Under the pieces are notes generated by a model. That model saw only the letters and a list, made by a program, of their open reading frames with translations. It searched no databases and was not told the DNA's origin. 64,000 nucleotides of DNA from Chondromyces crocatus (GTDB lineage Bacteria > Myxococcota_A > Polyangia > Polyangiales > Polyangiaceae): NCBI RefSeq assembly GCF_001189295.1, contig NZ_CP012159.1, positions 10,745,856 through 10,809,855 of the forward strand, given 5' to 3'. Positions 25,853 through 34,264 of this stretch are shown here, one piece after another (the first letter of the stretch is position 1; each line of letters opens with the position of its first letter). A program made the position numbers and the translations under genes.

Positions 25853-26535
25853 GCAACGAGGGAAAGGCACCGCTGAGAATCATCGTCTTCGGCGCGACCG
25901 GCATGGTCGGCGCTGGGGTCCTGCGTGAAGCGCTCGATTCCTCCGAGGTCGGGTCGGTGCTCAGCATCGGACGACACCCGTGCGGCGTCGAGCACCCGAA
26001 GCTGCGTGAGCTCCTGCTGTCCGATCTCTTCGACTTCGCCGCGGTCGAGAGCCAGCTCGTCGGCTACGACGCCTGCATCTGGGCGATCGGGATCAGCTCC
26101 ATGGGCCTCGACGAGGCAGCCTACGCCAGGGTGACCGAGGAGCTGACGCTCGTCTGGGCACGCGCACTCCTCCGGCTGAACCCGGAGTTTTCGTTCTGCT
26201 ACTGCTCCGGAGTCGGTGCAGACGGCCGCGCGATGTGGGCACGCGTCCGGCAGCGCGTCGAGGGGGCGCTGAAGGCGATGCCGTTCCGACATGCTGGCGT
26301 CGTCCGGCCTGGCTTCATCCGGCCCGGCCCAGGCATTCGCAGCCGCACGCGCTTCTATCAGGCGGGGCTCGTCCTGCTGAAGCCGCTCTTCCCGCTCTTC
26401 CCCTTCTTCGTGCGGACCTTTCCGTTCCTTTTCACCACCTCCGAGATCCTCGGTCGCGCAATGCTCCGTATCATCGAAGGGCAGGCCGATCGGTACATTC
26501 TCGAGTCTGCCGACATCAACCGGCTCGGCGCGTGA
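25849..26535 (+). CDS. NAD(P)H-binding Rossmann protein (atypical SDR)
   Basis: 228 residues from a GTG that overlaps the TetR stop (GTGA). A Rossmann start IIVFGATGMVGAGVLREALD shows NAD(P) binding. The body (ACIWAIGISSMGLDE, FSFCYCSGVGADG, RPGFIRPG) matches atypical short-chain dehydrogenase/NmrA-like or epimerase-like proteins. An FPLFPFFVRTFPFLF stretch near residue 180-195 may contact the membrane. No YxxxK catalytic pair is evident, so it could bind the cofactor without classical activity. Second gene of the TetR operon. Confidence 0.85.
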   Translation: MSNEGKAPLRIIVFGATGMVGAGVLREALDSSEVGSVLSIGRHPCGVEHPKLRELLLSDLFDFAAVESQLVGYDACIWAIGISSMGLDEAAYARVTEELTLVWARALLRLNPEFSFCYCSGVGADGRAMWARVRQRVEGALKAMPFRHAGVVRPGFIRPGPGIRSRTRFYQAGLVLLKPLFPLFPFFVRTFPFLFTTSEILGRAMLRIIEGQADRYILESADINRLGA

Positions 26536-27233
26536 GTACGACCATGCGCTCGCTGCGCAGTGCCAGGCTGGGCGCCATCGTGCTCGTACTCCTCACGCTC
26601 GCCGGTGCCTACCACCTCGGGTTTTTCGCGCGGGTCGCCGAGCCGAAGATCCTGGCCGAGACGCTGGTCGAGATGGGGGCGTGGGGCCACCTGGTGTTCA
26701 TCCTCGCCTACACGGTGCTGCAACCGTTCGGCGTCCCAGGAACGATCTTCATCGTCGCGGCGCCGCTGATCTGGCCGTGGCCAACGGCCTTCACGCTCTC
26801 GATGATCGGGACGATGGCCGCGAGCGTCGTCGGGTTTTCCTTCGCGCGTTTCGTGGCGAAGGACTGGGTCTCGGCTCGCATTCCCGATCGGTTCCGCAAA
26901 TACGACGCGTCTCTCGAGCGGAGTGCATTCCAGACCGTGGTCGTGCTGCGGCTGATTCTCTGGATGCCGCAGGCACTCCACGCCTTCTTCGGTGTCTCGA
27001 AGGTCGGGTTCTGGACCCACTTCTGGGGTTCATTCGTCGGCTACGTGCCGCCTCTCCTCCTCGTGAGCTATCTCGGCAGCGAGATGTTCGATGCGTCGGG
27101 GAGAATTCAGCCCGGCGCGTGGCCGATCCTTGCCGGCCTGCTCGTCGCTTCGCTGCTCATCGCCGTGCTCGCTCGAGCCCACGGGCGCCGTCGATCGTCT
27201 GCACGGCTCAGCGACGCACAGCGCCTCGTCTGA
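26532..27233 (+). CDS. TVP38/TMEM64-type (DedA-like) membrane protein
   Basis: About 233 residues from a GTG overlapping the previous stop (GTGA); ATG 26544 is an alternative. Several membrane helices: ARLGAIVLVLLTLAGAYHLG near the N-terminus, then GHLVFILAYTVLQPFGVPGT, a reentrant-like region with VAAPLIWPW, FTLSMIGTMAASVVGFSFAR, later VVVLRLILWMPQALHAFFGV and PILAGLLVASLLIAVLARAH. The PG(T)xF(I)xxAA and G..FWTHFWGSFVGYVPP patterns fit the SNARE-associated/DedA (TVP38) family, thought to help lipid or proton balance. A short tandem repeat follows the stop. Confidence 0.85.
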   Translation: MSTTMRSLRSARLGAIVLVLLTLAGAYHLGFFARVAEPKILAETLVEMGAWGHLVFILAYTVLQPFGVPGTIFIVAAPLIWPWPTAFTLSMIGTMAASVVGFSFARFVAKDWVSARIPDRFRKYDASLERSAFQTVVVLRLILWMPQALHAFFGVSKVGFWTHFWGSFVGYVPPLLLVSYLGSEMFDASGRIQPGAWPILAGLLVASLLIAVLARAHGRRRSSARLSDAQRLV

Positions 27234-27242
27234 ACACGTCCT

Positions 27243-27310
27243 TTCACGAGGCGTGTCTCTTCGCGAGGCGTGTCTCTTCACGAGGCGTGTCTCTTCACGA
27301 GGCGTGTCTC
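27243..27310. repeat. 17-bp tandem repeat, four copies
   Basis: TTC(A/G)CGAGGCGTGTCTC is repeated four times with one mismatch, between the TVP38-like gene and the SDR gene. It carries no gene. It sits directly before the SDR start and could alter its translation or hold a binding site; the TTCACG word recalls the 21-bp array, though the units differ. Confidence 0.85.
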
Positions 27311-27334
27311 TTCACCGCATTCATGGAGCAACTC

Positions 27335-28210
27335 ATGGCACGAGACCTCGAAGGCAAAGTGATTCTGATAACCGGAGCAACGGATGGCATTGGCAAGGCG
27401 GCTGCGCTGGAATTCGCCAGGCGCGGAGCCACATTGACCATCGTCGGACGCAGCAAGGAGAAGACCGCGCAGGTGCTCGCCGAGCTGAAGGAAGCGAGCG
27501 GGAATCAGAACCTCGACGCGCTCATCTGCGATCTGTCGCGGATGGCTGACGTGAAACGCGCCGCCGAGGCGTTCGAGGCCAGGCACGACCGGCTCGACGT
27601 CCTCGTGAACAACGCTGGTGCAACCTTCAGATCACCGGTGAAAGGCCCTGACGGATTCGAGCTGACCTTCGCACTGAACCACCTCGCCTACTTCCAGCTC
27701 ACGACGTCGCTGCTCGACCTCATCCGGAAGACAGAAGGGGCGCGCGTGGTGTCGACGTCGAGTGCCATGCAGGCACGCGGGGTGCTCGACCTCCAGAAGA
27801 CGCCGACATCGCTGGCGGGACCGGGATGGCGGGCCTATGCGACATCGAAGCTCGCGAACATTCTCTTCACGAAGGAGCTCCAGCGGCGCCTGAAGGGAAC
27901 CACGGCGACGGCGAACTGCTTCGAGCCAGGCATGGTCCAGACGCGCTTCGGTGCCTTCGGGTCGGACCTGGGGCTGCTGCAGAACGTGGTTTACGCACTC
28001 GCAAAGCCCTTTGCGAAGACGCCGGAGGAAGGCGCGGATTCGCTCCTCTGGCTCAGCACCTCGCCGGACGCTTCGGCACTCGAGGGCCAGTTCGTGTCGA
28101 ATCGCCGTTCCGTGGCCCCAGCGAAGCAAGCCATGGACGCGAAGCTCGCGGCCGATCTGTGGGCGCTGAGCGAAACGCTGTGCGCTGAGGCGATGGCTCG
28201 CGCGGCATGA
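27335..28210 (+). CDS. SDR-family oxidoreductase (retinol-dehydrogenase-like)
   Basis: 291 residues from ATG 27335, 6-7 bp after GGAG; ATG 27323 is an alternative. Rossmann motif TGATDGIG (near 13-20), NNAG (LDVLVNNAGATF), catalytic Ser in VVSTSSAMQ, and YATSKLANILF as the YxxxK site. The body fits the light-type SDR group used on retinol-like and other lipid alcohols. Last gene of the TetR operon; the 17-bp repeat lies in the short gap before it. A GC-rich palindrome follows the stop. Confidence 0.88.
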   Translation: MARDLEGKVILITGATDGIGKAAALEFARRGATLTIVGRSKEKTAQVLAELKEASGNQNLDALICDLSRMADVKRAAEAFEARHDRLDVLVNNAGATFRSPVKGPDGFELTFALNHLAYFQLTTSLLDLIRKTEGARVVSTSSAMQARGVLDLQKTPTSLAGPGWRAYATSKLANILFTKELQRRLKGTTATANCFEPGMVQTRFGAFGSDLGLLQNVVYALAKPFAKTPEEGADSLLWLSTSPDASALEGQFVSNRRSVAPAKQAMDAKLAADLWALSETLCAEAMARAA

Positions 28211-28211
28211 A

Positions 28212-28226
28212 GGCCGCACTGCGGCC
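28212..28226. terminator. Short GC-rich palindrome after the SDR gene
   Basis: GGCCGCACTGCGGCC, a stem of five pairs with loop CACTG, lies 1 bp after the SDR stop. It has no T tract. It may be a weak terminator or mRNA end. Confidence 0.35.
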
Positions 28227-28506
28227 AAGGTCGGACTCGAAGCGCTCGCGCCGGATGCCGACGTGCTCGCGATCCGAGCTGGGCCACGAGAAGCACGCCG
28301 CAGCCCAGGAGGCCAGCCGGGCCTGAGCGGACCGCTGCGCGCGAGGAACGTGATGGCCCCGCGTGTTCGTGGCGAGGCCCCGGGGAGCCGCTGGAGGCAA
28401 GCCGGTAGGCGTCATGGGCTTGGACTTCATCTGGCGGAAAATGCGACAGTGCTTCACGCTGGCTTACAAAGCACCAGCACCATCGCGAACGCACAGAGGT
28501 CCACGC

Positions 28507-28989
28507 ATGACGACGAATCGAGAGATCGGTTACCGGTGGCTGTTCAAGGACAAGGCCAATTTCGGCGCCCTTCCGTCGGATGAAGCCTTCGACGGCTACA
28601 TGAAGGCGCTCCTCATCTGTGCCAACGGAGACGGCACGCTGGCGCCTGAAGAGAGAGAGTGGGCGGTCGGCCACGCTGCTGCGCTCGGCGCGACGGACAA
28701 GCTGGTGGATGAGCTCAAGACCTACAAGGCCGAGGGCGACATCGAGCAGATCATCGGTGCAGACCATGCGTCGAGTGAGTCACGCCGTTATCTCATCTAT
28801 GACGCGGTCCGAGCGTGCAGCGCTGACGGGGAGTACAGCGACAAGGAGCGGGCCACGGTGATCAAGATGGGCGCGAAGCTCGGGCTCTCGGAGGAGCTGG
28901 TCCGGGAGATCGAGGACATCTGCCTCGAAGAGCGGCGGCTGCGGGAGAAGCGGCTGAAGCTGCTGTATCCGGAGGGGTCGCCGCTGTAG
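28507..28989 (+). CDS. TerB-like helical protein
   Basis: About 160 residues from ATG 28507 (AGAGGT upstream). The segment ALLICANGDGTLAPEEREWA is the hallmark of TerB/tellurite-resistance-like domains, repeated later as ACSADGEYSDKERATV. These are Asp/Glu-rich helical bundles that often bind metal; a tellurite role is not shown here. No membrane segment. It lies between the TetR operon and the possible type VI effector pair, with about 200 bp downstream. Confidence 0.8.
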   Translation: MTTNREIGYRWLFKDKANFGALPSDEAFDGYMKALLICANGDGTLAPEEREWAVGHAAALGATDKLVDELKTYKAEGDIEQIIGADHASSESRRYLIYDAVRACSADGEYSDKERATVIKMGAKLGLSEELVREIEDICLEERRLREKRLKLLYPEGSPL

Positions 28990-29190
28990 ACGGCAGTCAG
29001 CGCGCGCGGCTTCGCTCGCTCCGACGAGGCTCTCCGGCAAGGCGCTCTTTCGCTCCCGCGGCTCGCGCGAGCGGATGCCATTGCCTGCTGCCCACTGGCG
29101 CGACCACGTCTCCCGTCGAGATTCTGCACCACGACGAGCCCGCGAGGGCCATCGAAATGGGGATGTCGGCTCGCGCCGGCGACCGCTATC

Positions 29191-29898
29191 ATGCGCTCGA
29201 TGCTGAGGATCTCCCGCGAGATGCTCGCGCAGCTCGACCACGAAGCACGCCGCGATTTCGCCTCGGAATTGCGGAGCTGGTGGCGTGTGCGCTTCCCGTG
29301 GTTCGTCGAGCTTCTCCGGGACGATGCGGAGGCGGCCGCCCTGGAGTCCATCGAGGAGGCCGCGTCATGGGGGTACCGGCGCAAGGGCGACATCCTGCGC
29401 TACTCGGTCGGGTACGTGTTCTTTGGCAGCCGCTTTGCGGACAGCCCGTTGCACGAGAACTTGATGGCGCGATGTTTCTGGCGGGCACCGGTCGCACCGA
29501 GCCTCCGCGTGGCTCGCCTCCTCGAGCATGTCGACATGCTGACGTGGGATGGCACCTTCAGCGAACAGCGAGGTTGCCTCCTGAACGTGCCCGAGATGGC
29601 GGACGGGCCCGTGGCCTTACCGACGTCGCAGAGCCTGGCGAGCGCGTTGCAAGGCATCCCCGCACGTCGCCTCGCCCATCTGGACCTCGACGCGCTGGAT
29701 CCCTTCCTGGAGCGCATGCGCCCAGCGCTCTCGGCCTGCGGCGTTCCCGAGGCCTGGCACCTGCGTGGTGCTCTCCTGGGCGTGCTTCTGGGATGGAATT
29801 ACGCGCAATCACCAGCTCATGCGTGGCTGGTCGCGGCCATGCAACGCGGCGACGCCGACACCATCACGAGGAGGCTCCGTGGATCTGCTCAGGCATGA
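29191..29898 (+). CDS. Possible type VI accessory protein
   Basis: A 235-residue protein. The N-terminal part (MLRISREMLAQL, ARRDFASELRSWWRVRFPWF, then GYRRKGDILRYSVGYVFFGS) resembles a family, remembered from genomes with type VI secretion, that starts MLRI..., has a FP helix and a YxxLMFxLG-type segment beside LysM or PAAR-like genes. The C-terminal half is divergent. No signal peptide. The stop overlaps the LysM-amidase start by 20 bp, so the two are coupled. A chaperone, adaptor or immunity role is inferred, not shown. Confidence 0.55.
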   Translation: MRSMLRISREMLAQLDHEARRDFASELRSWWRVRFPWFVELLRDDAEAAALESIEEAASWGYRRKGDILRYSVGYVFFGSRFADSPLHENLMARCFWRAPVAPSLRVARLLEHVDMLTWDGTFSEQRGCLLNVPEMADGPVALPTSQSLASALQGIPARRLAHLDLDALDPFLERMRPALSACGVPEAWHLRGALLGVLLGWNYAQSPAHAWLVAAMQRGDADTITRRLRGSAQA

Positions 29899-31189
29899 GG
29901 TCGCGCCCGGGGAATCCCTGTATGGCATCGCGCGGCAGCACAACACCGACATCCGCAACCTTCAGGTGGTTCGCGGCGACAGGACGTTCGACCTGGGTGC
30001 CCCGGACAACGGCTTCGATCCCACGAGTCTCAACTCCAGCGACACGGTGCTCGTGCCCAATGCTTCTCAGCAAAGCGCATGCGGCGTTCAGGGCTGCGGG
30101 ACAGAAGCGGAGGCCCAGGCGGCGCTGGCCAACGCCGACACGCAGACGTTGACCCCGCAGGGCGAGGCTATCGAGAAGGACTGCGCGGCAGCGGAGGGCG
30201 ACCTCTCGAATGAGTCGCCGTGCGAGAAGCCGCGCTACGTCATCGTCATCGACCCGGGTCATGGCGGCACCAGCTCCAAGGACAATCTCACAGCGAGCTC
30301 GTGGACCAATGCCATCGGGGCGGTCAGCGACGTGCTCGAGAAGACGATGACCCAGCGCTTTGCAGCACTCTTGAAGCAGACCCTCGATGGCTGGGCCGGG
30401 AAGTTCACTTCCTACGTCGACATCAAGGTGCTGTTGACCAAGACCGACGAGAACGTCAACCTGTCAGCGAAGGACCGGGCGACGATCGCGAAGGATGAGA
30501 AGGCCGATATTTTCTTCATCATTCACTTCAACTCGCTCCTGGGTGCGTCGCTGTTTTCGAAGAACAACCTCATACAGGAGGACGGGGAACAGGCCATCGT
30601 TCTGGACCTCACCCCCGGCTACGTCGGCGAGACGCGAAACCAGCCCGAGGGCTTCAAGCGGCGGCTGTTCTCGACAACCTCGTCGACCCGCGGCCCGCAG
30701 CGAGTGAAACGGACCAATAAAATCAACGCGGACCCCACGCTCGTGACCAGCGACGCCCTCTCCAAGGTGGTCGTGAACAATGTGGCCGCGGTGATGAAGC
30801 AGCTCGACACCACCCCGAGCATCAGGGCGCTCGGCGATTTCGGGAACAACGTGGCCATTCTCTCCAGGGACAACCTGGGCGCGAGGGGAATCGCCTGCTG
30901 CTTTCTGGAGGGCGACTTCATCAACGTTGAGTCCGGAGACCGGCTCTGGAACCCGGTTCAGTACGCGGCGAACGTCAGCTCGCTCAATGGCGGCACGGCG
31001 GTCGATGCCAGCACGCTGCCCAGCGAGAACGCGATGTTCGAATCGGGAGCCTTCGCGAGCGCGCTGGCCATCATCATGCCGATCCTCCGCACAGCCGTCG
31101 TGCCGCGCAGCAAGCAGGACCTGAAGACGCTGGTCGACATGCTCGATCCTCAGGGAGGCATCAAGCCCGTCCTGGAACCGGAGCCGTAG
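29879..31189 (+). CDS. LysM plus N-acetylmuramoyl-L-alanine amidase (possible effector)
   Basis: About 436 residues from GTG 29879 (GAGGAGG upstream). A LysM-like domain opens it (HEVAPGESLYGIARQHNTDI). From about residue 115 an Amidase_3 domain begins: VIVIDPGHGG (zinc His), then ADIFFIIHFNS (second zinc His), and TLPSENAMFESGAFASAL near the end. It would cleave the amide bond between MurNAc and the peptide. No signal peptide is present, and the cognate-looking upstream gene overlaps it, so export by a contractile or type VI route, as an antibacterial effector, is plausible. A remnant C2-like domain gene follows. Confidence 0.75.
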   Translation: MDLLRHEVAPGESLYGIARQHNTDIRNLQVVRGDRTFDLGAPDNGFDPTSLNSSDTVLVPNASQQSACGVQGCGTEAEAQAALANADTQTLTPQGEAIEKDCAAAEGDLSNESPCEKPRYVIVIDPGHGGTSSKDNLTASSWTNAIGAVSDVLEKTMTQRFAALLKQTLDGWAGKFTSYVDIKVLLTKTDENVNLSAKDRATIAKDEKADIFFIIHFNSLLGASLFSKNNLIQEDGEQAIVLDLTPGYVGETRNQPEGFKRRLFSTTSSTRGPQRVKRTNKINADPTLVTSDALSKVVVNNVAAVMKQLDTTPSIRALGDFGNNVAILSRDNLGARGIACCFLEGDFINVESGDRLWNPVQYAANVSSLNGGTAVDASTLPSENAMFESGAFASALAIIMPILRTAVVPRSKQDLKTLVDMLDPQGGIKPVLEPEP

Positions 31190-31452
31190 TTGCGGAATGA
31201 GAAAGACGGGCTGATGAGCGCGTCGCTCGAGAAGCCCGACCCAGATGGGAGCGCCGAGATCTACACGGGTGGGCAGTTTCATACCGTGGCCGTCGAGAAC
31301 CCTCAGGACACATTCACCCCGCAGTGGTCCATGCGCGTTTCATGAAGGTGCGTCTGGAGCCCGCGTCCAGGCTCACCGTGTGACTTCAGGACGCCGACGT
31401 CTTCGGGGCGCATGAGGACATCGGGGCCTTCGACATCGACGACAAAGACCTC

Positions 31453-31456
31453 CTAG
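31453..31456. repeat. CTAG target duplication, left
   Basis: First of three CTAG copies (also 32898-32901 and 33738-33741). It flanks the left end of the IS701-type element. Confidence 0.7.
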
Positions 31457-32897
31457 TACTACAGTTGCACTTGGCTCTTGGCGGTGATCATGCATGGTCA
31501 CCCATCCCTTGAAGGCATCGAATGACACGCGGGGTTGCCCGGACGCCACCCTACTGCACGCACCGGCGGTCTTGACCACGGTCTGGGACAGCGCTTGGTC
31601 ACAGCTGCTCGAGCGCGTGGGCGTGCATTTCTCGCGTTCTGATGTGCGGACTCACGCTGGTGCTTACCTCAAAGGCTTGCTCAGCCCGGTGGAAAGAAAG
31701 AATGGCTGGCAGCTCGCGGAGGTCGTCGGCGACCAGACGCCCTATGCATTGCAGCACCTGCTGGGTCGAGCGCGTTGGGATGCTGATGCGGTCCGAGACG
31801 ATCTACGTGGCTACGTCGTCGATCATCTCGGCGATCCAAGCGGTGTGCTCGTGATCGACGAGACGGGATTCCTCAAGAAGGGCACGCACTCGGCGGGTGT
31901 CCAACGCCAGTACAGCGGGACGGCGGGGCGTATCGAAAACTGCCAGGTTGGTGTCTTCCTCGCTTACGCCACACCGCACGGTCATACCTTCATCGATCGC
32001 GCTCTGTATCTACCTGCGTCGTGGCTCGACGACCGCGGTCGATGCGAGCGCGCCGGGATCCCTGCGGATGCGACCTTCGCGACCAAACCGCAACTGGCCT
32101 TGCAGATGCTCGAACGAGCGCTGGACGCTGGGGTAACCGCTTCCTGGGTCGTCGGAGACGAGGTCTACGGTCAAGACAGCAAGGTACGACAGTGGCTGTA
32201 AGAGCGCCGGCAACCGTACGTGCTTGCAGTGTCCAGTCAGCATCGCATCTGGAGGGGCTTTCGACGGCTCAAGCTCAGCGAGCTGGTGGACCAACTTCCT
32301 GCCAGGGAATGGCACCGTCTCAGCGCTGGCAATGGTTCCAAGGGACCACGATGGTACGACTGGGCGTACGCTTGTTGTGAAGGCCCGGAGCCCAAGTCTT
32401 GGCAACGCGGCATCCTGTTCCGTCGCAGCGTCACGGATCCGTCGGATGTTGCTTACTACGTGGTAGGAGCAATCGCCCCAATCCCACTCAAAGCGCTCGC
32501 CTGTGCGGCCGGCAGCCGTTGGACCATCGAGGAGAGCTTTGAAAGCGCCAAAGGCGAGGTCGGTCTCGATCACTACGAAGTGCGCAGTTGGACCGGATGG
32601 TATCGCCACGTCACCTTGGCGCTTTGGGCCCATGCCTTCCTGACGGTCCAGCGAGCCGCTGCAGACGCCGAAGCGCCGAGAAGAAAAAAAGTCCGCTTCA
32701 CCGGCTCACGACGCTCCGCTGATCCCGTTGACGGTCCCCGAGGTCCGACGTCTGCTCTGGTGGCTCCATTGGAACGCGCCTCCTGAACCAGACGCCGTGC
32801 TGCGATGGTCGTGGTGGCGCCGCCACCATCAAGCGATAGCCCGCCGCTGTCATTATCGACGCCGAGGAGCACGGTCTGCGTAGGTACAACTGTAGTA
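31457..32897. mobile_element. IS701-type insertion sequence, inactivated
   Basis: Ends: TACTACAGTTGCAC at 31457-31470 and GTACAACTGTAGTA at 32884-32897, inverted with one mismatch and flanked by CTAG on both sides. The IS701 family characteristically duplicates a 4-bp YTAR target, which CTAG fits. The transposase inside is broken by a stop and a frameshift. Confidence 0.85.
31494..32883 (+). pseudogene. IS701-family transposase, broken
   Basis: ATG 31494 starts a transposase ([20 protein letters not shown], then [20 protein letters not shown]). It is stopped by TAA at 32199-32201 after VRQWL; the same frame resumes ERRQPYVLAV, where the family has Glu or Gln. The Glu catalytic region WTIEESFESAKGEVGLDHYE is in the second half. 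Near 32685-32692 a run of seven A changes the frame; one fewer A would restore PLIPLTVPEVRRLLWWLHW, and the family-typical C-terminal WRRRHQ-like end follows to TAG 32883. Two lesions, so it is inactive. Confidence 0.85.
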
Positions 32898-32901
32898 CTA
32901 G

Positions 32902-33737
32902 GGCGTGTCCCTAAATTCGCAGCCAGCAGAGAACGCAGGCCAGCGTCACTATCGCGGCGTAGTTGCGAACCGTCTTCTCGTACCTTGTTGCGAGTCGGCG
33001 CGCCCCCTTGAGTAGGTTGAACGTACACTCGACGGCAGCACGCTCCTTGTAGAGGTGCTGATCGTGGGGGATCTGTGGCTTGCGGTTGACCTTGGATGGG
33101 ATGACCGCGATGGCCCCCAGGGCGTCCAGCTGGGCTCGAATGTCGTTGGTGTCGTAGGCCTTGTCCGCGAGGAGACAGCGGGGCGCACTGCGCGCGATGA
33201 GTTCAGGAGCCGCGATGATGTCGTGACGTTGACCTTCGGTAATGATGAAGTCCAGCGGTAGACCCAAGGCATCGACGGTCAAATGCACCTTCGTTGACAG
33301 ACCTCCGCGAGAGCGCCCAATGCACTGACCCTGGCTCCCCCTTTTGCCCCCGCCGCGTGCTGATGGGCGCGAACGATCGTCGAGTCGATGCTGATCCACT
33401 CGTCGTCGATGTCTGTCTGCAGCACCTTGAACAACCGTTGCCACTTGCCGGTTTTGGACCAGCGGTCGAAGCGGTTGAACACGGTTTGCCAGGGACCGAA
33501 TTCCGTTGGCAGGTCCCGCCACGGGGCCCCCGTGCGGAGGATCCAAAGAACGGCATCCACGAAGAGACGGTCGTCGAGTGCGGGTCGCCCTCTACCCCGC
33601 TCACTCGCCAAGAAGCTCTCGATGCGTAACCACTGCTGATCGTTGAGTTGCCGTCGAACTGCCATCGTGGCCTTGCCTCAGCACACTCAGGGCAGGTGGG
33701 CCAAGTTTTTGACGATGGGGAAATTTAGGGACAGGCC
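32902..33737. mobile_element. IS5-type insertion sequence (IS427-like), 836 bp
   Basis: Ends: GGCGTGTCCCTAAATT at 32902-32917 and AATTTAGGGACAGGCC at 33722-33737, inverted with one mismatch. CTAG flanks both sides (32898-32901 and 33738-33741), and the left CTAG is shared with the IS701-type element. Size, ends and the two-frame transposase fit the IS427 group of IS5. Confidence 0.85.
32911..33665 (-). CDS. IS5-family transposase with frameshift
   Basis: Two overlapping frames on the minus strand. The first, from ATG 33665, is the N-terminal DNA-binding and first Asp region (LNDQQWLRIESFLASERG, GAPWRDLPTEFGPWQTVFN, then ISIDSTIVRAHQHAAGAKGG). The second, read in the -1 frame, continues GKRGSQGQCIGRSRGGLSTK, DFIITEGQRHD, LLADKAYDTNDIR and VECTFNLLKGARRLATRYEK, with the second Asp and catalytic Glu. 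The join is at A4G5 (33337-33345), where the P-site Lys tRNA can re-pair after a -1 slip. IS427-group elements use such programmed frameshifts. The stop TAG lies inside the left inverted repeat. Confidence 0.85.
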
Positions 33738-33741
33738 CTAG
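33738..33741. repeat. CTAG target duplication, right
   Basis: Third CTAG copy, after the IS5-type element; with 31453-31456 and 32898-32901 it marks two insertions in one target site. Confidence 0.7.
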
Positions 33742-33967
33742 CCAAGGCTCGGCGAGGTTCGTGTGACGGGGGCGGTGCCATTTTCCTCGAGAGGAACGTC
33801 GAGAGACGGCGTGAGTGCTGACGCCGGGCACCGGATCCTGGGCTAAGCGTTCCAAAGGCGCACACATCAGCAAGCACACCTTCCCACACAGAGAGGTCTG
33901 CACGTTTCATCGCGCCGGCGATCGGATCGCCCTTGCAGTGCAGTATGAAGAGCTTTATATCTCTCTT

Positions 33968-34264
33968 GTGACACCCACGAGAGTAAAGGCTCTACGAACC
34001 ACGCTCGGACTCTCTCAGCAGCAGTTCGCTTCGATCCTCGGGTTTTCATTTGTCAGTATTAACAAATGGGAAAATGGGGGGTCACAACCGACGGACATGA
34101 GTGCCGCTCTTCTTGCACTGCTTGAGAGCGCTCTGAAAATTCACTCACCCGCCCATGTCCTTTCGGAACTTCGCCCTGCAGGCGGGACACCACTCGAAGT
34201 GATTCGCATTCTTGCAAGACTGGAGGTGACCAATGTCACGCTACAACGTTCCCGTCGTGTATGA
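33968..34264 (+). CDS. Xre-family HTH regulator
   Basis: About 98 residues from GTG 33968; a longer frame opens at 33815, but its N-terminal part has no domain. The Xre fold is clear: VKALRTTLGLSQQQFASILG, then FSFVSINKWENGGSQPT. The last 40 residues are helical. It overlaps the kinase start by 32 bp. The DNA here is less GC-rich and uses more A/T-ending codons than its neighbours, a sign of transfer. It may control the pair; targets are not known. Confidence 0.8.
   Translation: MTPTRVKALRTTLGLSQQQFASILGFSFVSINKWENGGSQPTDMSAALLALLESALKIHSPAHVLSELRPAGGTPLEVIRILARLEVTNVTLQRSRRV

Larger units (their letters stand above)
31214..33821 (+). pseudogene. C2-like domain gene, broken and split by two insertion sequences
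   Basis: Starting at ATG 31214, EKPDPDGSAEIYTGG and VENPQDTFTPQWSM have the KPDP-strand and N-T-x-P-x-W pattern of C2 domains. A frameshift near 31340 moves to another frame, where LEPASRLTV, a TGA, and LQDADVFGAHEDIGAFDIDD complete a C2-like loop. At CTAG (31453) the gene is cut; after the second insertion sequence, from CTAG 33738, the frame continues as LAKARRGSCDGGGAIFLERN to a TGA at 33821. Precise excision of both elements restores a single CTAG and the frame. C2-like domains bind lipid or Ca2+; the gene is clearly dead. Confidence 0.55.

Noticed and set aside
33815-33967. Longer N-terminus for the Xre regulator
   Set aside because: The extra residues have no domain and would overlap the end of the C2-like pseudogene; the GTG at 33968 sits just before the Xre fold.
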